A stretch of DNA of 64,000 bases from Akkermansia muciniphila. GTDB lineage: Bacteria; Verrucomicrobiota; Verrucomicrobiia; Verrucomicrobiales; Akkermansiaceae. The stretch is taken from assembly GCF_900184965.1 (NCBI RefSeq), contig NZ_FXYA01000002.1, positions 1 to 64,000 on the forward strand. The letters run 5' to 3'. Numbering within the stretch: the first letter of the stretch is position 1; the number at the start of each line of letters is the position of its first letter. The notes under the pieces are model-generated. The model was not told the origin of the DNA. It saw only the letters and a list, made by a program, of their open reading frames with translations, and did no database searches. Position numbers and translations under genes: made by a program. Below, piece by piece: positions 1 to 9,359 of this stretch.

Positions 1-1
1 G

Positions 2-331
2 TATACGGCCGCCCCCGGCTACCTGATCCAGTCGGACGTGCTGGCGGTGCTGGGCAACATCCTGACGACGCGGGACGATACGTTTACGGTGCGCGCCTAC
101 GGGGAGCTGACCAACCGCGAAGGGGTGGTGCTGTCGCGCGCGTGGTGCGAAGCGGTGGTGCAGAGGGGGATCAACTACGTGGATCCGGTGAACAGCCCGG
201 AAACTCCTGCCCGGAAGGTCAACATGAAGAGCGGAGCGCTGGAGGATACGGAGCTGAGCGCCGTGAACAAGGCGTTTGGAAGAAAGTTCAATATCGTCTC
301 CTTCCGCTGGCTGTCCCCGGAAGAAGTGTAG
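2..331 (+). CDS. C-terminal fragment of a Verru_Chthon cassette protein A-like protein (5' end outside window)
   Basis: The frame is already open at base 2 and ends at a TAG at 329-331, so only the last 109 residues are present. The first in-frame start-like codon, a GTG at 38, is internal. The segment reads APGYLIQSDVLAVLG, then TRDDTFTVRAYGE, SRAWCEAVVQR and finally FNIVSFRWLSPEEV. From memory, this is how the long A protein of the Verru_Chthon cassette ends. That cassette is a Verrucomicrobia-specific gene set associated with type IV pilin-like proteins. The function is unknown. A terminator hairpin follows 30 bp downstream, so this is the last gene of its unit. The family call is by recognition and should be tested with the full gene. 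Confidence 0.55.
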   Translation, partial: YTAAPGYLIQSDVLAVLGNILTTRDDTFTVRAYGELTNREGVVLSRAWCEAVVQRGINYVDPVNSPETPARKVNMKSGALEDTELSAVNKAFGRKFNIVSFRWLSPEEV

Positions 332-360
332 CAAAGGGAGCGCGTTCCCATTCCGTTTCA

Positions 361-395
361 CGCCGCTTTTCCTTTCCCGGGAAAGCGGCGCTTTT
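361..395 (+). terminator. Rho-independent terminator after the Verru_Chthon-like gene
   Basis: A 9-bp perfect stem, CGCCGCTTT paired with AAAGCGGCG, encloses a 12-nt loop and is followed by CTTTT. It lies 30 bp after the stop codon on the same strand. The T run is short. Confidence 0.6.
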
Positions 396-1069
396 GCGTC
401 CGGAGAGCGGGGGAAGATATCAGGGCTGGATGAACGAAAGACGATTTTCCCCTGTTCCGGGGATAGTGGGGCTTTCTTCCCTTTTCCCCCTGCTTTGGAC
501 ATCTTCGGGAGTTTCGATAAGCCCGGGAAAAACCGGATCGACTTATTGAATACGGAGCCGACGTTTATTTCCTTTTAAGTTCAACAATAGCTCCGTAATG
601 CAACACATCAAATTCGGCCGGGGCAATTTCAACAAGCAGTTTCATATGCTCCTGTTCCCATACGGCCGTTTTCCTGAAATTCAGCCCCTGACCTGCATGG
701 ATGATCTGCGCCGCCTCTCCGCGCAACTAACCACAAACCTTCTTATCCGCGCGGCCGCCGTCCAGGCATTTGCTCCACCACGCATGGATAAGACTGACAT
801 TTGATGATGCTCCTTGCCTATATCCTTTCCTTAAAAAAGAAATCCCATTGTCTTTAGGAATTTTATCCCAGGCATCCCTACTTTGAGCTTGCACGGACAT
901 CTTCATTCATGTACTTCACAAAGGATATCAAAACTATTGGAACCATCAGCGCACGCTGCTGCACGGTTCAATGGATTTTCCCTCCGCCTTTTTCCCGCGC
1001 GGTTATCCTCCAAGGGTCACTGCCGGGGAAACCAAAACACTCTTTTCCTCATTCCACTTCCCAAAATAT
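396..1069. other. Long intergenic stretch without a convincing gene
   Basis: About 670 bp lie between the terminator and the start of the next gene. Several short open frames exist on both strands. One is a 59-codon ATG frame on the minus strand at 727-906 (QAQSRDAWDKIPKDNG near its start). None has a clear ribosome site or a recognisable motif. The stretch may hold a decayed gene. I see no tRNA-like cloverleaf. Confidence 0.4.
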
Positions 1070-1882
1070 ATGCGTATTTTACCCCTCCTGGCCTTTACCT
1101 GCCTTTTCGGAAGCATCTCCTTCGCCCAAGGACAAAGCCGCGCATCCTCCAGGCCGGAACCGGCCCAGCCGGCGGCCAATGCCCCGGCGTCCGATACTGT
1201 GGACAAATCCCTGTCCCCCGCCGCCGTCAACGGCATCCGGTTCGTCCTGAAGGAGCCCATGTCTCTTCCTTCTCCCATTTACATGCCTATTGATTCCAAA
1301 AGGCTGGAAAAAGTGGAAATCCGCGCCGCCCTTCCGGGACGCCGCAGCGTTTACCCCAGGAGCAAGATCATTACCCTGTTCGGTGGCCTGGACCAGAAAG
1401 GCATGCCGACCGATAAACTCGTCAGCAAGCCCCTGCCGGCCGATCTTGGCTCCAAAACCCTGGCTCTGGTGGGCAAAAACAGTAAAGGGGAATTGACGCT
1501 GGATTTTATTAATGAGTCGGAATTGCCGCTGAACTGCGTTTACATCCAGAACCTGACCGGCCGCACGTTCACCCTGGAGCTTCCCAAGCCTCCTTCAGGA
1601 GAAAAGAGCGCAATCGAACTGCCCAGCAAGTCCACTTACATTTTCGGCAAGAATGCCACAGACAGCAGTATTTCCCGCACTACCCCCGCCAATTTGACGT
1701 ACATGACCCGTTTGAAGAACGGCAAAGTCGTCAAGGTGAAGGACAGAGGCATGATGCTGACGACCTACCCGGGACGAAAAGTAGTCATGATTATTTCCCC
1801 GGATTCCACCGGGCGCACCGTCGTTTTGACGGAATTGATGATTTTCAAGGAAAGACCGGGGGCAGCTTCCTCAGACAAGTAA
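1070..1882 (+). CDS. Secreted protein of unknown function
   Basis: This 270-residue protein begins at the ATG at 1070, because the next residues form a classic signal peptide (MRILPLLAFTCLFGSISFAQ) with likely cleavage after AFA/FAQ. The longer in-frame start at 971 would put an unlikely extension ahead of it. After a Pro/Ala-rich linker (residues about 25-45) the body is beta-rich. Basic-aromatic stretches such as GRRSVYPRSKIITLFGG and a late YPGRKVVMIISPD can be seen. There are no catalytic motifs, transmembrane helices or known domains. It is expected to be periplasmic or outer-surface. It stands alone, with a terminator hairpin 64 bp after the stop. I do not recognise the family. Confidence 0.75.
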   Translation: MRILPLLAFTCLFGSISFAQGQSRASSRPEPAQPAANAPASDTVDKSLSPAAVNGIRFVLKEPMSLPSPIYMPIDSKRLEKVEIRAALPGRRSVYPRSKIITLFGGLDQKGMPTDKLVSKPLPADLGSKTLALVGKNSKGELTLDFINESELPLNCVYIQNLTGRTFTLELPKPPSGEKSAIELPSKSTYIFGKNATDSSISRTTPANLTYMTRLKNGKVVKVKDRGMMLTTYPGRKVVMIISPDSTGRTVVLTELMIFKERPGAASSDK

Positions 1883-1945
1883 GTTCTCTTCCAATATCCG
1901 GGAAGCCGGAAGCGGCTCTTGAGCATATCCGGATTATTCAGAAAA

Positions 1946-1974
1946 ACGGGCATTTCTGCCCGTTTTTTATTTCT
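1946..1974 (+). terminator. Rho-independent terminator after the secreted protein
   Basis: ACGGGCA, loop TTTC, TGCCCGT, followed by TTTTTTATTT. A run of A also precedes the stem, so it could work in both directions, although the opposing gene ends about 270 bp away. Confidence 0.8.
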
Positions 1975-2242
1975 CGTTTTGCTTCCCCAGCCGCTACTGA
2001 TCGAGGGAATAAACCACTCCGGACATTGTTCCGGCACGGGAACAACGCCCTCCATATTTCCCGCGGCTCCAATGCGGCAGGCGGACTGTTCCTGACGCCG
2101 GAAACGGTTCCCGCAAAAAAGCCAACGGAACCCCAATAGGGAGACAGGGCATTCCGCCTATGCTCCCATACGAAGAAAGAGGTCCTGAAGCCAGACGGTT
2201 CGCCGGAAGGTTCACTCGTTGCCCTCCGGCATCCGGGCAGGC
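1975..2242. other. Intergenic spacer between convergent genes
   Basis: The spacer lies between the terminator and the end of the minus-strand protease-like gene. Only short overlapping frames without start signals are present. I see nothing functional in it. Confidence 0.4.
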
Positions 2243-3415
2243 TTAATAAACTTTGGGCACCAGGCCCTGACGGCTCATCTTATCTTCCACTTTTCGCCGG
2301 TTTTCCTCCAGACGCCGGGCGTCATAGGAATCATCCACAGGCTGGGCCTCCGGAATGTTTTCTCCGCGTCCCGCCTTGTATTGCTGCACCTGCGGGAGCA
2401 CTCCTTCCACCAGTTCCCTGCATATCCAGGAAGGCAGGATATAGGTCTCCGTGCGTCCGGCCCGGCTCAGGGCCAACCCCACAAATTTTCCGTTGACGTC
2501 AATGACCGGGCATCCGGCCCGTTCCGGGAACAAGGTCATGTCCGACTGGATGACCAAAGGGAACTCATCCCTTTTCAGGCTCATCCGGTTGCCCATGGAG
2601 TTCATCATATCAAGGCGCTTTTGCGGGAATTTCACCACTTTGGGCCTGGGCCCCGTGAGGAGTTTTCCCTCCACCACCTGGTTCCGCCGCCTCACTTCCA
2701 CGGGAACCGTCTCACCGGGACGCACCCCGACCATGGCGGCACGGATGGAGTACATTCCGTCCACCGGCTTTCCATTCAGCTTCATCAGCACATCGCCGGC
2801 CATCAATCCGCTGCGGTGCGCGCCGCTGCCGGCTTCCACGCCGCCTATCATGACCCCCTCCCCGTCCCAGCGGGGATCGGAAACGATGCCGAGATAAGGC
2901 TGGTCATCCGCCCTCAGGCTGCGCTGGGCCACGGAAACGACTCCGAAGTCGCTAACATGCCCCGTGGGCGATACGGCTGCAATCACGTCCCCTTCCTTCG
3001 CCTGCACATAGGAATTCAAGTCAATGGGAGGAGCGGGAAGCCCCGGCACATCCATCATCAGCAGATCATGCTCCGGAAGGGCAAAGAGCACCTTGGCGTC
3101 ATAAACCCGCCCGGAAGAATCCACCAGCATGACCGGACGCCGCTCCTTCTGGAGATCGCTCAATTTGGTGAGGACCTTTCCCTTCCCCACAACCGTTCCC
3201 AAAGCCACCTGGGTATTGCCGGCAACCAGCGCCACCACGGACTGCCCCACCGGAACAGCCACTTTGTCCCATTCCCGGAAAATCTCCTTGGCCTGGCTGT
3301 CCAGCACGCTTTTGTCCTCCGGCGCAATCATCTGGTCCGGAGGCAGGGGAGAAGCTATTTCCTGGGCACACGCGGAAGCCGCCGCGAATGCCGCCCATAA
3401 ATATTTCATCATCAT
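2243..3415 (-). CDS. Degenerate HtrA-like protein with PDZ domain, probably proteolytically inactive
   Basis: 390 residues with an N-terminal signal peptide (MMMKYLWAAFAAASACAQ). Residues 50-125 resemble the first trypsin-like barrel, but the position expected to carry the catalytic His reads VLTKLSDLQ, with no His. An Asp remains in PEHDLLMMD (about 117). A PDZ-like domain spans about 174-253. The stretch that normally holds the catalytic Ser (usual form GNSGGPL) comes after the PDZ as PERAGCPVIDVNGKFVGL (about 298-314), with Ala at the Ser position. Known HtrA proteins place the PDZ after a complete protease domain. The start overlaps the end of the intact HtrA gene by four bases (ATGA), so the two are probably translationally coupled. 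An inactive partner, substrate-binding or regulatory role is inferred. Confidence 0.8.
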   Translation of the reverse strand: MMMKYLWAAFAAASACAQEIASPLPPDQMIAPEDKSVLDSQAKEIFREWDKVAVPVGQSVVALVAGNTQVALGTVVGKGKVLTKLSDLQKERRPVMLVDSSGRVYDAKVLFALPEHDLLMMDVPGLPAPPIDLNSYVQAKEGDVIAAVSPTGHVSDFGVVSVAQRSLRADDQPYLGIVSDPRWDGEGVMIGGVEAGSGAHRSGLMAGDVLMKLNGKPVDGMYSIRAAMVGVRPGETVPVEVRRRNQVVEGKLLTGPRPKVVKFPQKRLDMMNSMGNRMSLKRDEFPLVIQSDMTLFPERAGCPVIDVNGKFVGLALSRAGRTETYILPSWICRELVEGVLPQVQQYKAGRGENIPEAQPVDDSYDARRLEENRRKVEDKMSRQGLVPKVY

Positions 3416-4464
3416 CCTTGAGTTTGTTCCTGGTATTTCAGGCCGGACATCAGGTCGCCGCGCCTGCCGAATGTAAGATCCGCCTTGTAAGCCGTACCTT
3501 TCCTCACTACCACCAAGGGAACGGTTTCCCCCGGACGGTGCCTTCCCAGTTCACGGAGCATATCCCGCACGGAACGCAGGCTCCGGCTGTCCATGTGGGT
3601 AATGACGTCCCCCGGCCGGATGCCGGCGGCATCCGCCGGAGAATTCACCACAACATCTTCCACCACCACGCCGTCCACGCCCAGCACGTCCATCATGGCA
3701 AACCCGAGCACAGGAGATTCGGGGTCCGCCATGGGATGAAGGCCCAGCTGGCCCCAATGCCTGCCGGAGAGCAGTTTGTCCCAGTCTCTCCTGAAAACGG
3801 AAACAGGGACATGGTTGTTGATTTTCAACATAGGGCCAATGGAGGAATGGATGCCAACCAACCTGCCGGACAGGTCAAAGAGGGGACCGCCGGAATCTCC
3901 GCCAATCAGCGTGCATTCCGAAATAAGGAAGCGCTGCTTTCCGTCCGTGCACAATCTTCCCATGCGGATGGGCGCGCGGCGTTCCGGGTCAAATCCCTTG
4001 GAATGGCCCAGAGCCACCACAAAATCCCCCACATGAAGACTGTCGGATTCCCCCAGTTCCACATGGGGATAGTTTCCTCCGTCCATGATTTGCACCATGG
4101 CGGCATCCCGCGTGAAGTTGGCTCCCAGCACCCGGCCCTTGACTACGCGCCCGTCGGCAAAGACCACACGCATGATTTCATCGCCGCCCACTACATGGGC
4201 CGCAGTCAAAATCAGGCCCTGCGGAGTGACAATGACGCCGCTGCCCGTCTCCCCCCCGTCGGAAACCAGAGCCACTGTAGCAGCCGTAACGCTGGAGGCC
4301 ACTTTATGCACATGTTTCTGCAAATCCGCCATGGAAGAAACATTCCCCGCAAGGCCCGCCCCTCCCAACAACAGGGACACAAGCCCCCCAACGACCAAGT
4401 AGCGAAAACTCGTCATTCTCAATAATGATATCATGAAATTACCGATAATCGAATGATAGGACAT
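3412..4464 (-). CDS. HtrA/DegP-type serine protease with PDZ domain
   Basis: A periplasmic quality-control serine endoprotease of family S1C, 350 residues from the first ATG. The catalytic triad is intact: His90 in LILTAAHVVGG, Asp120 in NFTRDAAMVQ and Ser191 in GGDSGGPLFDLSG. One PDZ domain follows (about 240-330; VVVNSPADAAGIRPGDVIT). Residues 20-42 form a hydrophobic signal or anchor segment. Starts at 4434 or 4416 (MTSFRYLVVGG, with a GAGA just upstream) are equally plausible, and 4416 would give a more usual signal peptide. It is the first gene of a pair. The degenerate paralogue follows with an ATGA overlap, so both are likely made together. Confidence 0.88.
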   Translation of the reverse strand: MSYHSIIGNFMISLLRMTSFRYLVVGGLVSLLLGGAGLAGNVSSMADLQKHVHKVASSVTAATVALVSDGGETGSGVIVTPQGLILTAAHVVGGDEIMRVVFADGRVVKGRVLGANFTRDAAMVQIMDGGNYPHVELGESDSLHVGDFVVALGHSKGFDPERRAPIRMGRLCTDGKQRFLISECTLIGGDSGGPLFDLSGRLVGIHSSIGPMLKINNHVPVSVFRRDWDKLLSGRHWGQLGLHPMADPESPVLGFAMMDVLGVDGVVVEDVVVNSPADAAGIRPGDVITHMDSRSLRSVRDMLRELGRHRPGETVPLVVVRKGTAYKADLTFGRRGDLMSGLKYQEQTQG

Positions 4465-4645
4465 ATCCTACTGTATAAACGTTCAAAACGGCAGAATTTT
4501 GTCTATGGATTGCGACATGACGCCTCATCTTTTGCTTAGACCATTCCGGTTATTTATGATAAAGTCCATCCCACGGATGGGGTTAAACGACAAATCAAGG
4601 AAACGACATGACGCCTCCTGGAGGGAACGCATCCAAGATGGAGAA

Positions 4646-7237
4646 ATGTCTTCCCGTTCCCGGACGGAACGCAAAAAAAGGCCCGCTCCCCGTCCATCCT
4701 ACCCCGGGCTGCCGCAGGAAGATCCTGAGCCGGCCGTCATTCCCGGCCCTACCCGCAGAACGGGGAATTCCCGCAACGATCCTTCCCGGTATGACACGCC
4801 GCCCCAGCGACGAGCCTCCCGCTCGTCTCCGAAGGAAGATTTTGAAGACAGTCCGGAAAGAGAAAAAGAAAGCCGTCCCGCGCGCGCAGGAACCATGCGC
4901 AAGCCGCGTTTCACGCTTTTCGGAGCCCTGCTGTTCGTCCTGCTGATGCCGTTCCGCTTCATCGGCTCCCTGACGCGGAATATCCGCTGGTTCATCTGCT
5001 GGCCTCTGCGCATCCTTCTGGGATGCTGCTTCGTCGGCATCGTGATCGGGTCCATCTTGGTGTTCCTTTACGGCGCCATTTCCAACCGCTATGACATTTC
5101 CGAGGTAAAGAGCAACATTCCGGAACGCACGGTGATTCTGGACCGTAAAAACCGCACCATCGGCACCCTGCACGGGGAAAACCGCAAGCGGGTATCCCTT
5201 CAGGAAGTTCCTCCCATTTTTATTGATGCCCTGCTCCTGCGCGAAGACAACCGCTTTTACGACCATGGCGGCGTGGACTGGATAGGCGTGGGTCGCGCCT
5301 TTGCGCAGGTGCTCAAGCACAAGAGAGCTACGCAGGGGGCTTCCACCCTGACGATGCAGCTCGCTAAAATTACGTACAACCACCGGGAGCGCAACCTGCA
5401 TTCCAAACTGACGGAAGTAGCTCTGGCGAAACGCATTGAAGCCACTTACACGAAGGATGAAATTCTGGAGACTTACATCAACCGTATTTTCTGGGGGCAC
5501 ACCTTCCTGGGCATAGCGGCGGCGGCGCGGGGATATTACGACAAGGAACCCCGGGATTTATCCCTGGCGGAATGCGCCACCCTGGCCGGCATTATTTACG
5601 GCCCAAATGACTTCTCCCCCATCAAACACCCGGAAGAAGCCAAAAAAGTGCGCGATATCGTCCTTGGCCTGCTGAAAAACGAAGGCAAGATTACGGAAGT
5701 GCAATATCAGGCGGCCCTGGCGGAGCCTATCGCCACCCGGACGCCCCAGTCCCGGTCTGAGGAGAATTACGCCATGGGGCTCGTGCGCCGGGAGCTGGAC
5801 GCCATTCTGGAGGAAGAAGACATCCGCCTGGGAGGGCTGGTGGTTCACACCACATTGGACCTTGATCTGCAGAACGCCACGCTGGACGCCATCAACAAGC
5901 ACATGGACGCGCTGGAAGCCCGCAAGGATTTCAAGAAGCACCTGGCCTCCCTGCAGGCCAGGCGGGAAAAGAGAGGCATCCTGAAAAACAAGCTGACCAC
6001 CAAGGCGGAATATGAGGCATCCCTGGCCGCCTGGAAGGCGCTCCCTGCGGAACAGAAGGAAAAGACGCAGCCGCCGATGCCTAATTACATCCAATCCGCC
6101 GCCGTAGTCATGGACAATGCCACAGGGGCTCTTCTGGCCGTCGTCGGCGGCCGGGACGCGGAAGAATCCAAGCTGAACCGCGCCATTCAGTCCAGGCGGC
6201 AGACCGGTTCCCTGTTCAAACCGTTCATTTACGCCACGTTTTTCCAGCAGGGCAATTCTGCGGATACCCGCATTTCGGATGACAGGATTGCGTACGGGGA
6301 AATACGCGGAGCCGCCAACTGGTCCCCCCGCAATTCGGACGGAACGTATCGGGGCATGAAGCCGGCCTCCTTCGGCCTCATCCTTTCCCGCAACACCATG
6401 TCCGTGCGCATCGGCAACCGCGCCGGCTTGTCCAATGTCATTCAATCCGCACAACTGGCGGGCTTTCACGGAAATATTTCCCGCACCCCGGCCCTTTATC
6501 TGGGCACGTGGGAAGCGTCCCCTCTGGACATCGCCAGCGCCTACAGCGTTTTTGCCAACGGGGGCGTACGCCCCACGCCATACATCATTGACCATATTAC
6601 GGATTCGCAGGGCCAGCCGCGCTTCGCCATCACCAAAAGCAAGCGCACCGTCTATTCCCAGCGGGCGGCGAACATAACCTCTTCCATCCTCCAGCAGGTC
6701 TGCAAGCCCGGAGGCACGGCAGGAAAAATTACCGCGCTGGGCTTTAAATCCCCCTGCGGCGGCAAAACCGGAACCACGAATAATTATACGAACGCATGGT
6801 TCGCCGGATATACGTCCAACCTCACCTGCAGTGTCTGGGTGGGGTTCGATTCCTCCACCAAAATTCTGGAAAAAGGCTACGGAGGCACCCTGGCCCTGCC
6901 TGTCTGGGTGGATATTATGCTTGCCGCCCAGAAGGAAGGCTATCCCGCCAACGCCATCCGTACGCGTCCCGGTTCGGAAGGGCAGGCCGTACTCGTCTGC
7001 CGGGAATCCAATCAACTGGCCCATTCCGGCTGCCAGTACGCCAAGACTGCGTATTTTGAAACCTCCGCAGGCTACCAGGCCCCCGCCAACATGTGTGAAC
7101 AGCACATTCCCATGGCGGAACCGGATTCGGAAGAAAGCATTCCCTATGCGGAACCGCTGGACGGCAGCGACGATAACATCCCCCTGGCCGAACCCGTGGA
7201 AGAAACGGACGGCATCCCCTACGCCACCCCCATTTAA
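4646..7237 (+). CDS. Class A penicillin-binding protein (bifunctional transglycosylase/transpeptidase)
   Basis: This PBP1-type enzyme polymerises and crosslinks peptidoglycan. A long basic, Pro/Arg-rich cytoplasmic segment (about 1-110) precedes one membrane helix (about 115-145). A GT51 domain follows (EDNRFYDHGG near 199, GASTLTMQLAK). The transpeptidase domain has SLFK at Ser522, an SRN motif and KTGT at Lys707. The acidic C-terminal tail repeats IPMAEP, IPYAEP, IPLAEP and IPYATP. I chose the ATG at 4646 because GGAG lies just upstream, though the spacing is tight. In-frame starts as far up as 4499 are possible. An ATG at 4608 with a better GGAAA site is out of frame. The gene is divergent from htrA, and rmuC follows after 17 bp. 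Confidence 0.93.
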   Translation: MSSRSRTERKKRPAPRPSYPGLPQEDPEPAVIPGPTRRTGNSRNDPSRYDTPPQRRASRSSPKEDFEDSPEREKESRPARAGTMRKPRFTLFGALLFVLLMPFRFIGSLTRNIRWFICWPLRILLGCCFVGIVIGSILVFLYGAISNRYDISEVKSNIPERTVILDRKNRTIGTLHGENRKRVSLQEVPPIFIDALLLREDNRFYDHGGVDWIGVGRAFAQVLKHKRATQGASTLTMQLAKITYNHRERNLHSKLTEVALAKRIEATYTKDEILETYINRIFWGHTFLGIAAAARGYYDKEPRDLSLAECATLAGIIYGPNDFSPIKHPEEAKKVRDIVLGLLKNEGKITEVQYQAALAEPIATRTPQSRSEENYAMGLVRRELDAILEEEDIRLGGLVVHTTLDLDLQNATLDAINKHMDALEARKDFKKHLASLQARREKRGILKNKLTTKAEYEASLAAWKALPAEQKEKTQPPMPNYIQSAAVVMDNATGALLAVVGGRDAEESKLNRAIQSRRQTGSLFKPFIYATFFQQGNSADTRISDDRIAYGEIRGAANWSPRNSDGTYRGMKPASFGLILSRNTMSVRIGNRAGLSNVIQSAQLAGFHGNISRTPALYLGTWEASPLDIASAYSVFANGGVRPTPYIIDHITDSQGQPRFAITKSKRTVYSQRAANITSSILQQVCKPGGTAGKITALGFKSPCGGKTGTTNNYTNAWFAGYTSNLTCSVWVGFDSSTKILEKGYGGTLALPVWVDIMLAAQKEGYPANAIRTRPGSEGQAVLVCRESNQLAHSGCQYAKTAYFETSAGYQAPANMCEQHIPMAEPDSEESIPYAEPLDGSDDNIPLAEPVEETDGIPYATPI

Positions 7238-7254
7238 TTGCTTATTTTTTCCTT

Positions 7255-8499
7255 ATGATTTCCCCATTTTTTCCCTGGTTCCTGGCCTTTTTGCTGCTGA
7301 TCGCCTGCGTGGCGCTGCTGGTTTTGCTGCTGCGGTACCGGGACCGCTCCGTCCGCCTCGAAGCGGAATCCCGTTCCTGGCAGGAACGGGCGGAAGACAG
7401 AACACAAATGCTCCGCCGGGCGGAAGAAGTGCTGAAAGATTCCTTCGCCGGCATCAGCGCGGAAGTCCTCCGGAACTCGGAAAAACAATTCCTGAATCTG
7501 GCGGAAACGCGTCTGCAAAGCCAGCGCCAGCAGGCCAATCATGACCTGGATTCCCGCAAACAGGCTATTGAGTCCATGCTGAAGCCGGTGAGCGAATCCC
7601 TGAAACTGGTCCAGTCCCGGCTGGGAGAGATGGAAAAGGAACGCGTGGGTGCCTATACGGACCTGAAAACGCAAATCCGCTATATTCTTTCCGGCAATGA
7701 AGCCCTGAAAAATGAAACCGCCAGGCTTTCCCAGGCTCTGCACCACAACAGCGTTCGCGGCCAATGGGGGGAACTCCAGCTGCGCCGCGTGGTGGAACTG
7801 GCGGGAATGGTGGAGTACTGCGATTTCACGACTCAGGAAACCCGTTCCAGAGAGGAGGAACGGATACGGCCGGACATGGTCATTCACCTTCCTGGAGGCC
7901 GTTCCATCATCATTGACGCGAAAGCGCCCATGGCTTCCTACCTGAATGCCGGGCAGACGGAGAATCCGGAAGAGCGCAGCCAGTGGATGGCACGCCATGC
8001 CGCAGACGTCAGGAGGCATTTGCAGCAATTAAGCGCCAAGAATTACTTTGCCCAGTTTTCCCCATGCCCCGAATTCGTCATTATGTTCCTGCCCGGGGAA
8101 TCCTTCTTCCAGGCGGCTCTGGAAGCAGACCCCACCCTGATTGAATTCGGCGCGGAGAATAGGGTCATTCTTTCCACTCCATCCACCCTGATTGCCCTGC
8201 TGAAAGCCGTCGCTTACGGCTGGAAGCAGGAGCAGCTGGCGGATAACGCCAAGAAAATTTCGGAAGCGGGCGCGGACCTGTTCAATACCTGCTCTATCCT
8301 TTCCGGCCATTTTTCCTCTCTGGGCAAGAGCCTGAACCAGGCGGTAGCCCAGTACAACAAAACCGTTTCCTCTTTTGAACACCGGTTCATTCCCCGGGCT
8401 CAGAAGTTGAAAAACCTGGGCGTCACCTCCACGAAGGAACTTCCCCGCGCCCTGGAAGACATTACCGAACAGGCCAAATCTGCGGACATTCCGTCCTGA
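7255..8499 (+). CDS. rmuC: RmuC family protein
   Basis: 414 residues with an N-terminal membrane helix (about 2-24). A long charged coiled-coil stretch (about 35-130) and the RmuC nuclease-like core follow. Recognisable core motifs are RGQWGELQLRRVVELAGM (about 165-182) and RPDMVIHLPGG followed by IIIDAKAPM (about 205-225). RmuC proteins limit recombination at inverted repeats and are thought to act as nucleases. The Asp/Lys pair in IIDAKAP fits the PD-(D/E)XK-like active site proposed for the family. It starts 17 bp after the penicillin-binding protein gene and is probably co-transcribed. The C-terminal end carries a further helical region. Confidence 0.9.
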   Translation: MISPFFPWFLAFLLLIACVALLVLLLRYRDRSVRLEAESRSWQERAEDRTQMLRRAEEVLKDSFAGISAEVLRNSEKQFLNLAETRLQSQRQQANHDLDSRKQAIESMLKPVSESLKLVQSRLGEMEKERVGAYTDLKTQIRYILSGNEALKNETARLSQALHHNSVRGQWGELQLRRVVELAGMVEYCDFTTQETRSREEERIRPDMVIHLPGGRSIIIDAKAPMASYLNAGQTENPEERSQWMARHAADVRRHLQQLSAKNYFAQFSPCPEFVIMFLPGESFFQAALEADPTLIEFGAENRVILSTPSTLIALLKAVAYGWKQEQLADNAKKISEAGADLFNTCSILSGHFSSLGKSLNQAVAQYNKTVSSFEHRFIPRAQKLKNLGVTSTKELPRALEDITEQAKSADIPS

Positions 8500-8653
8500 A
8501 AGAGCAACAACCATGCGGCTTTCCCTCTCTGCCCATTTCCGGGCCGGGAAAATACAGCCCTAAAGAATCCCCCGCAGACGTTTTCCTGCGCCTGAAAGAA
8601 TCTTGATGATACAGAGGAATTCGGTTTCCGGAACTCTGCCCCAGCCGGAAATT

Positions 8654-9355
8654 TCAAGAATTTTTATGAGCGGGAACGGGAGACGGCAGGCTGTTTTCAT
8701 CATGCAGCCGGGCAGATAATTCCCCCGCAGAGGCGCACACCGGCACCCGGAAAGCGTCCAGAGCGGAACGGGAGCTGTAGCCCCACCCCACCAGAACAAG
8801 CCGTGTTCCGGCGTTCACGGCCGTGTTGCCGTCATGGGCGGAGTCCCCCACCATGCACACCTGCGCAGGAGCCCTGCCCCAGGAGCGGATGATGGACAAC
8901 AGGGAGTCAGGGTCCGGCTTGCGCGGAAAACGTTCGGAAAATCCCATCACTTCCCGGAAGGGAATTTCAGGCAGGATATGGCGCACCAGCGGCACCGTAA
9001 CCGCATGGGGCTTGTTGGATAAAACACCCAGAGGATGGCCTTCTCCGGCCAGGGACAGAAGCATTTCCCGGATGCCGGGGTACGGCACCGTACCCTCCTG
9101 CCAGGTGTGCGGGTATTCGCGCATGAATCCCCGGTGCACTGCTTCAAAAGCTTCCTCCGGCACATTTCCATTGAAATAGCCTTTCAGGGAAGCCAGGCAA
9201 AGCTCCCGGGCCCCCTTGCCCACCATTTCCCGGATGGCGTCCACGGAATGCTCCGGATACCCCAGCGCTTTCAAGGCCAGGTTCAGGCCGCGGGCGATAC
9301 CGGGAATGGAGTCCACCAGCGTCCCGTCCAGGTCAAAAACAAAACCCGTTTTCAT
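8654..9355 (-). CDS. HAD-superfamily phosphatase, phosphoglycolate phosphatase-like
   Basis: 233 residues with all four HAD motifs: DLDGTLVD (Asp nucleophile at residue 9, acid/base at 11), the Ser of VLSNKP, Lys in RKPDPDSLL and the acidic GDSAHDGNTA. A helical cap sits between motifs I and II, as in the Gph/PGP subfamily. 2-Phosphoglycolate is the textbook substrate, but related enzymes act on other sugar phosphates, so the substrate is not settled. The gene begins four bases after the lpxA stop, which indicates one transcript with the envelope genes upstream. That coupling may be incidental. Confidence 0.85.
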   Translation of the reverse strand: MKTGFVFDLDGTLVDSIPGIARGLNLALKALGYPEHSVDAIREMVGKGARELCLASLKGYFNGNVPEEAFEAVHRGFMREYPHTWQEGTVPYPGIREMLLSLAGEGHPLGVLSNKPHAVTVPLVRHILPEIPFREVMGFSERFPRKPDPDSLLSIIRSWGRAPAQVCMVGDSAHDGNTAVNAGTRLVLVGWGYSSRSALDAFRVPVCASAGELSARLHDENSLPSPVPAHKNS

Positions 9356-9359
9356 GGAT

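Noticed and set aside
727-906. A 59-codon ATG frame on the minus strand in the first large spacer
   Set aside because: The translation looks moderately protein-like, but there is no ribosome site, domain or context to support it.
2219-3400. A 393-codon plus-strand frame
   Set aside because: Antisense of the PDZ protein gene. The minus strand has a signal peptide, PDZ motifs and the ATGA overlap with htrA.
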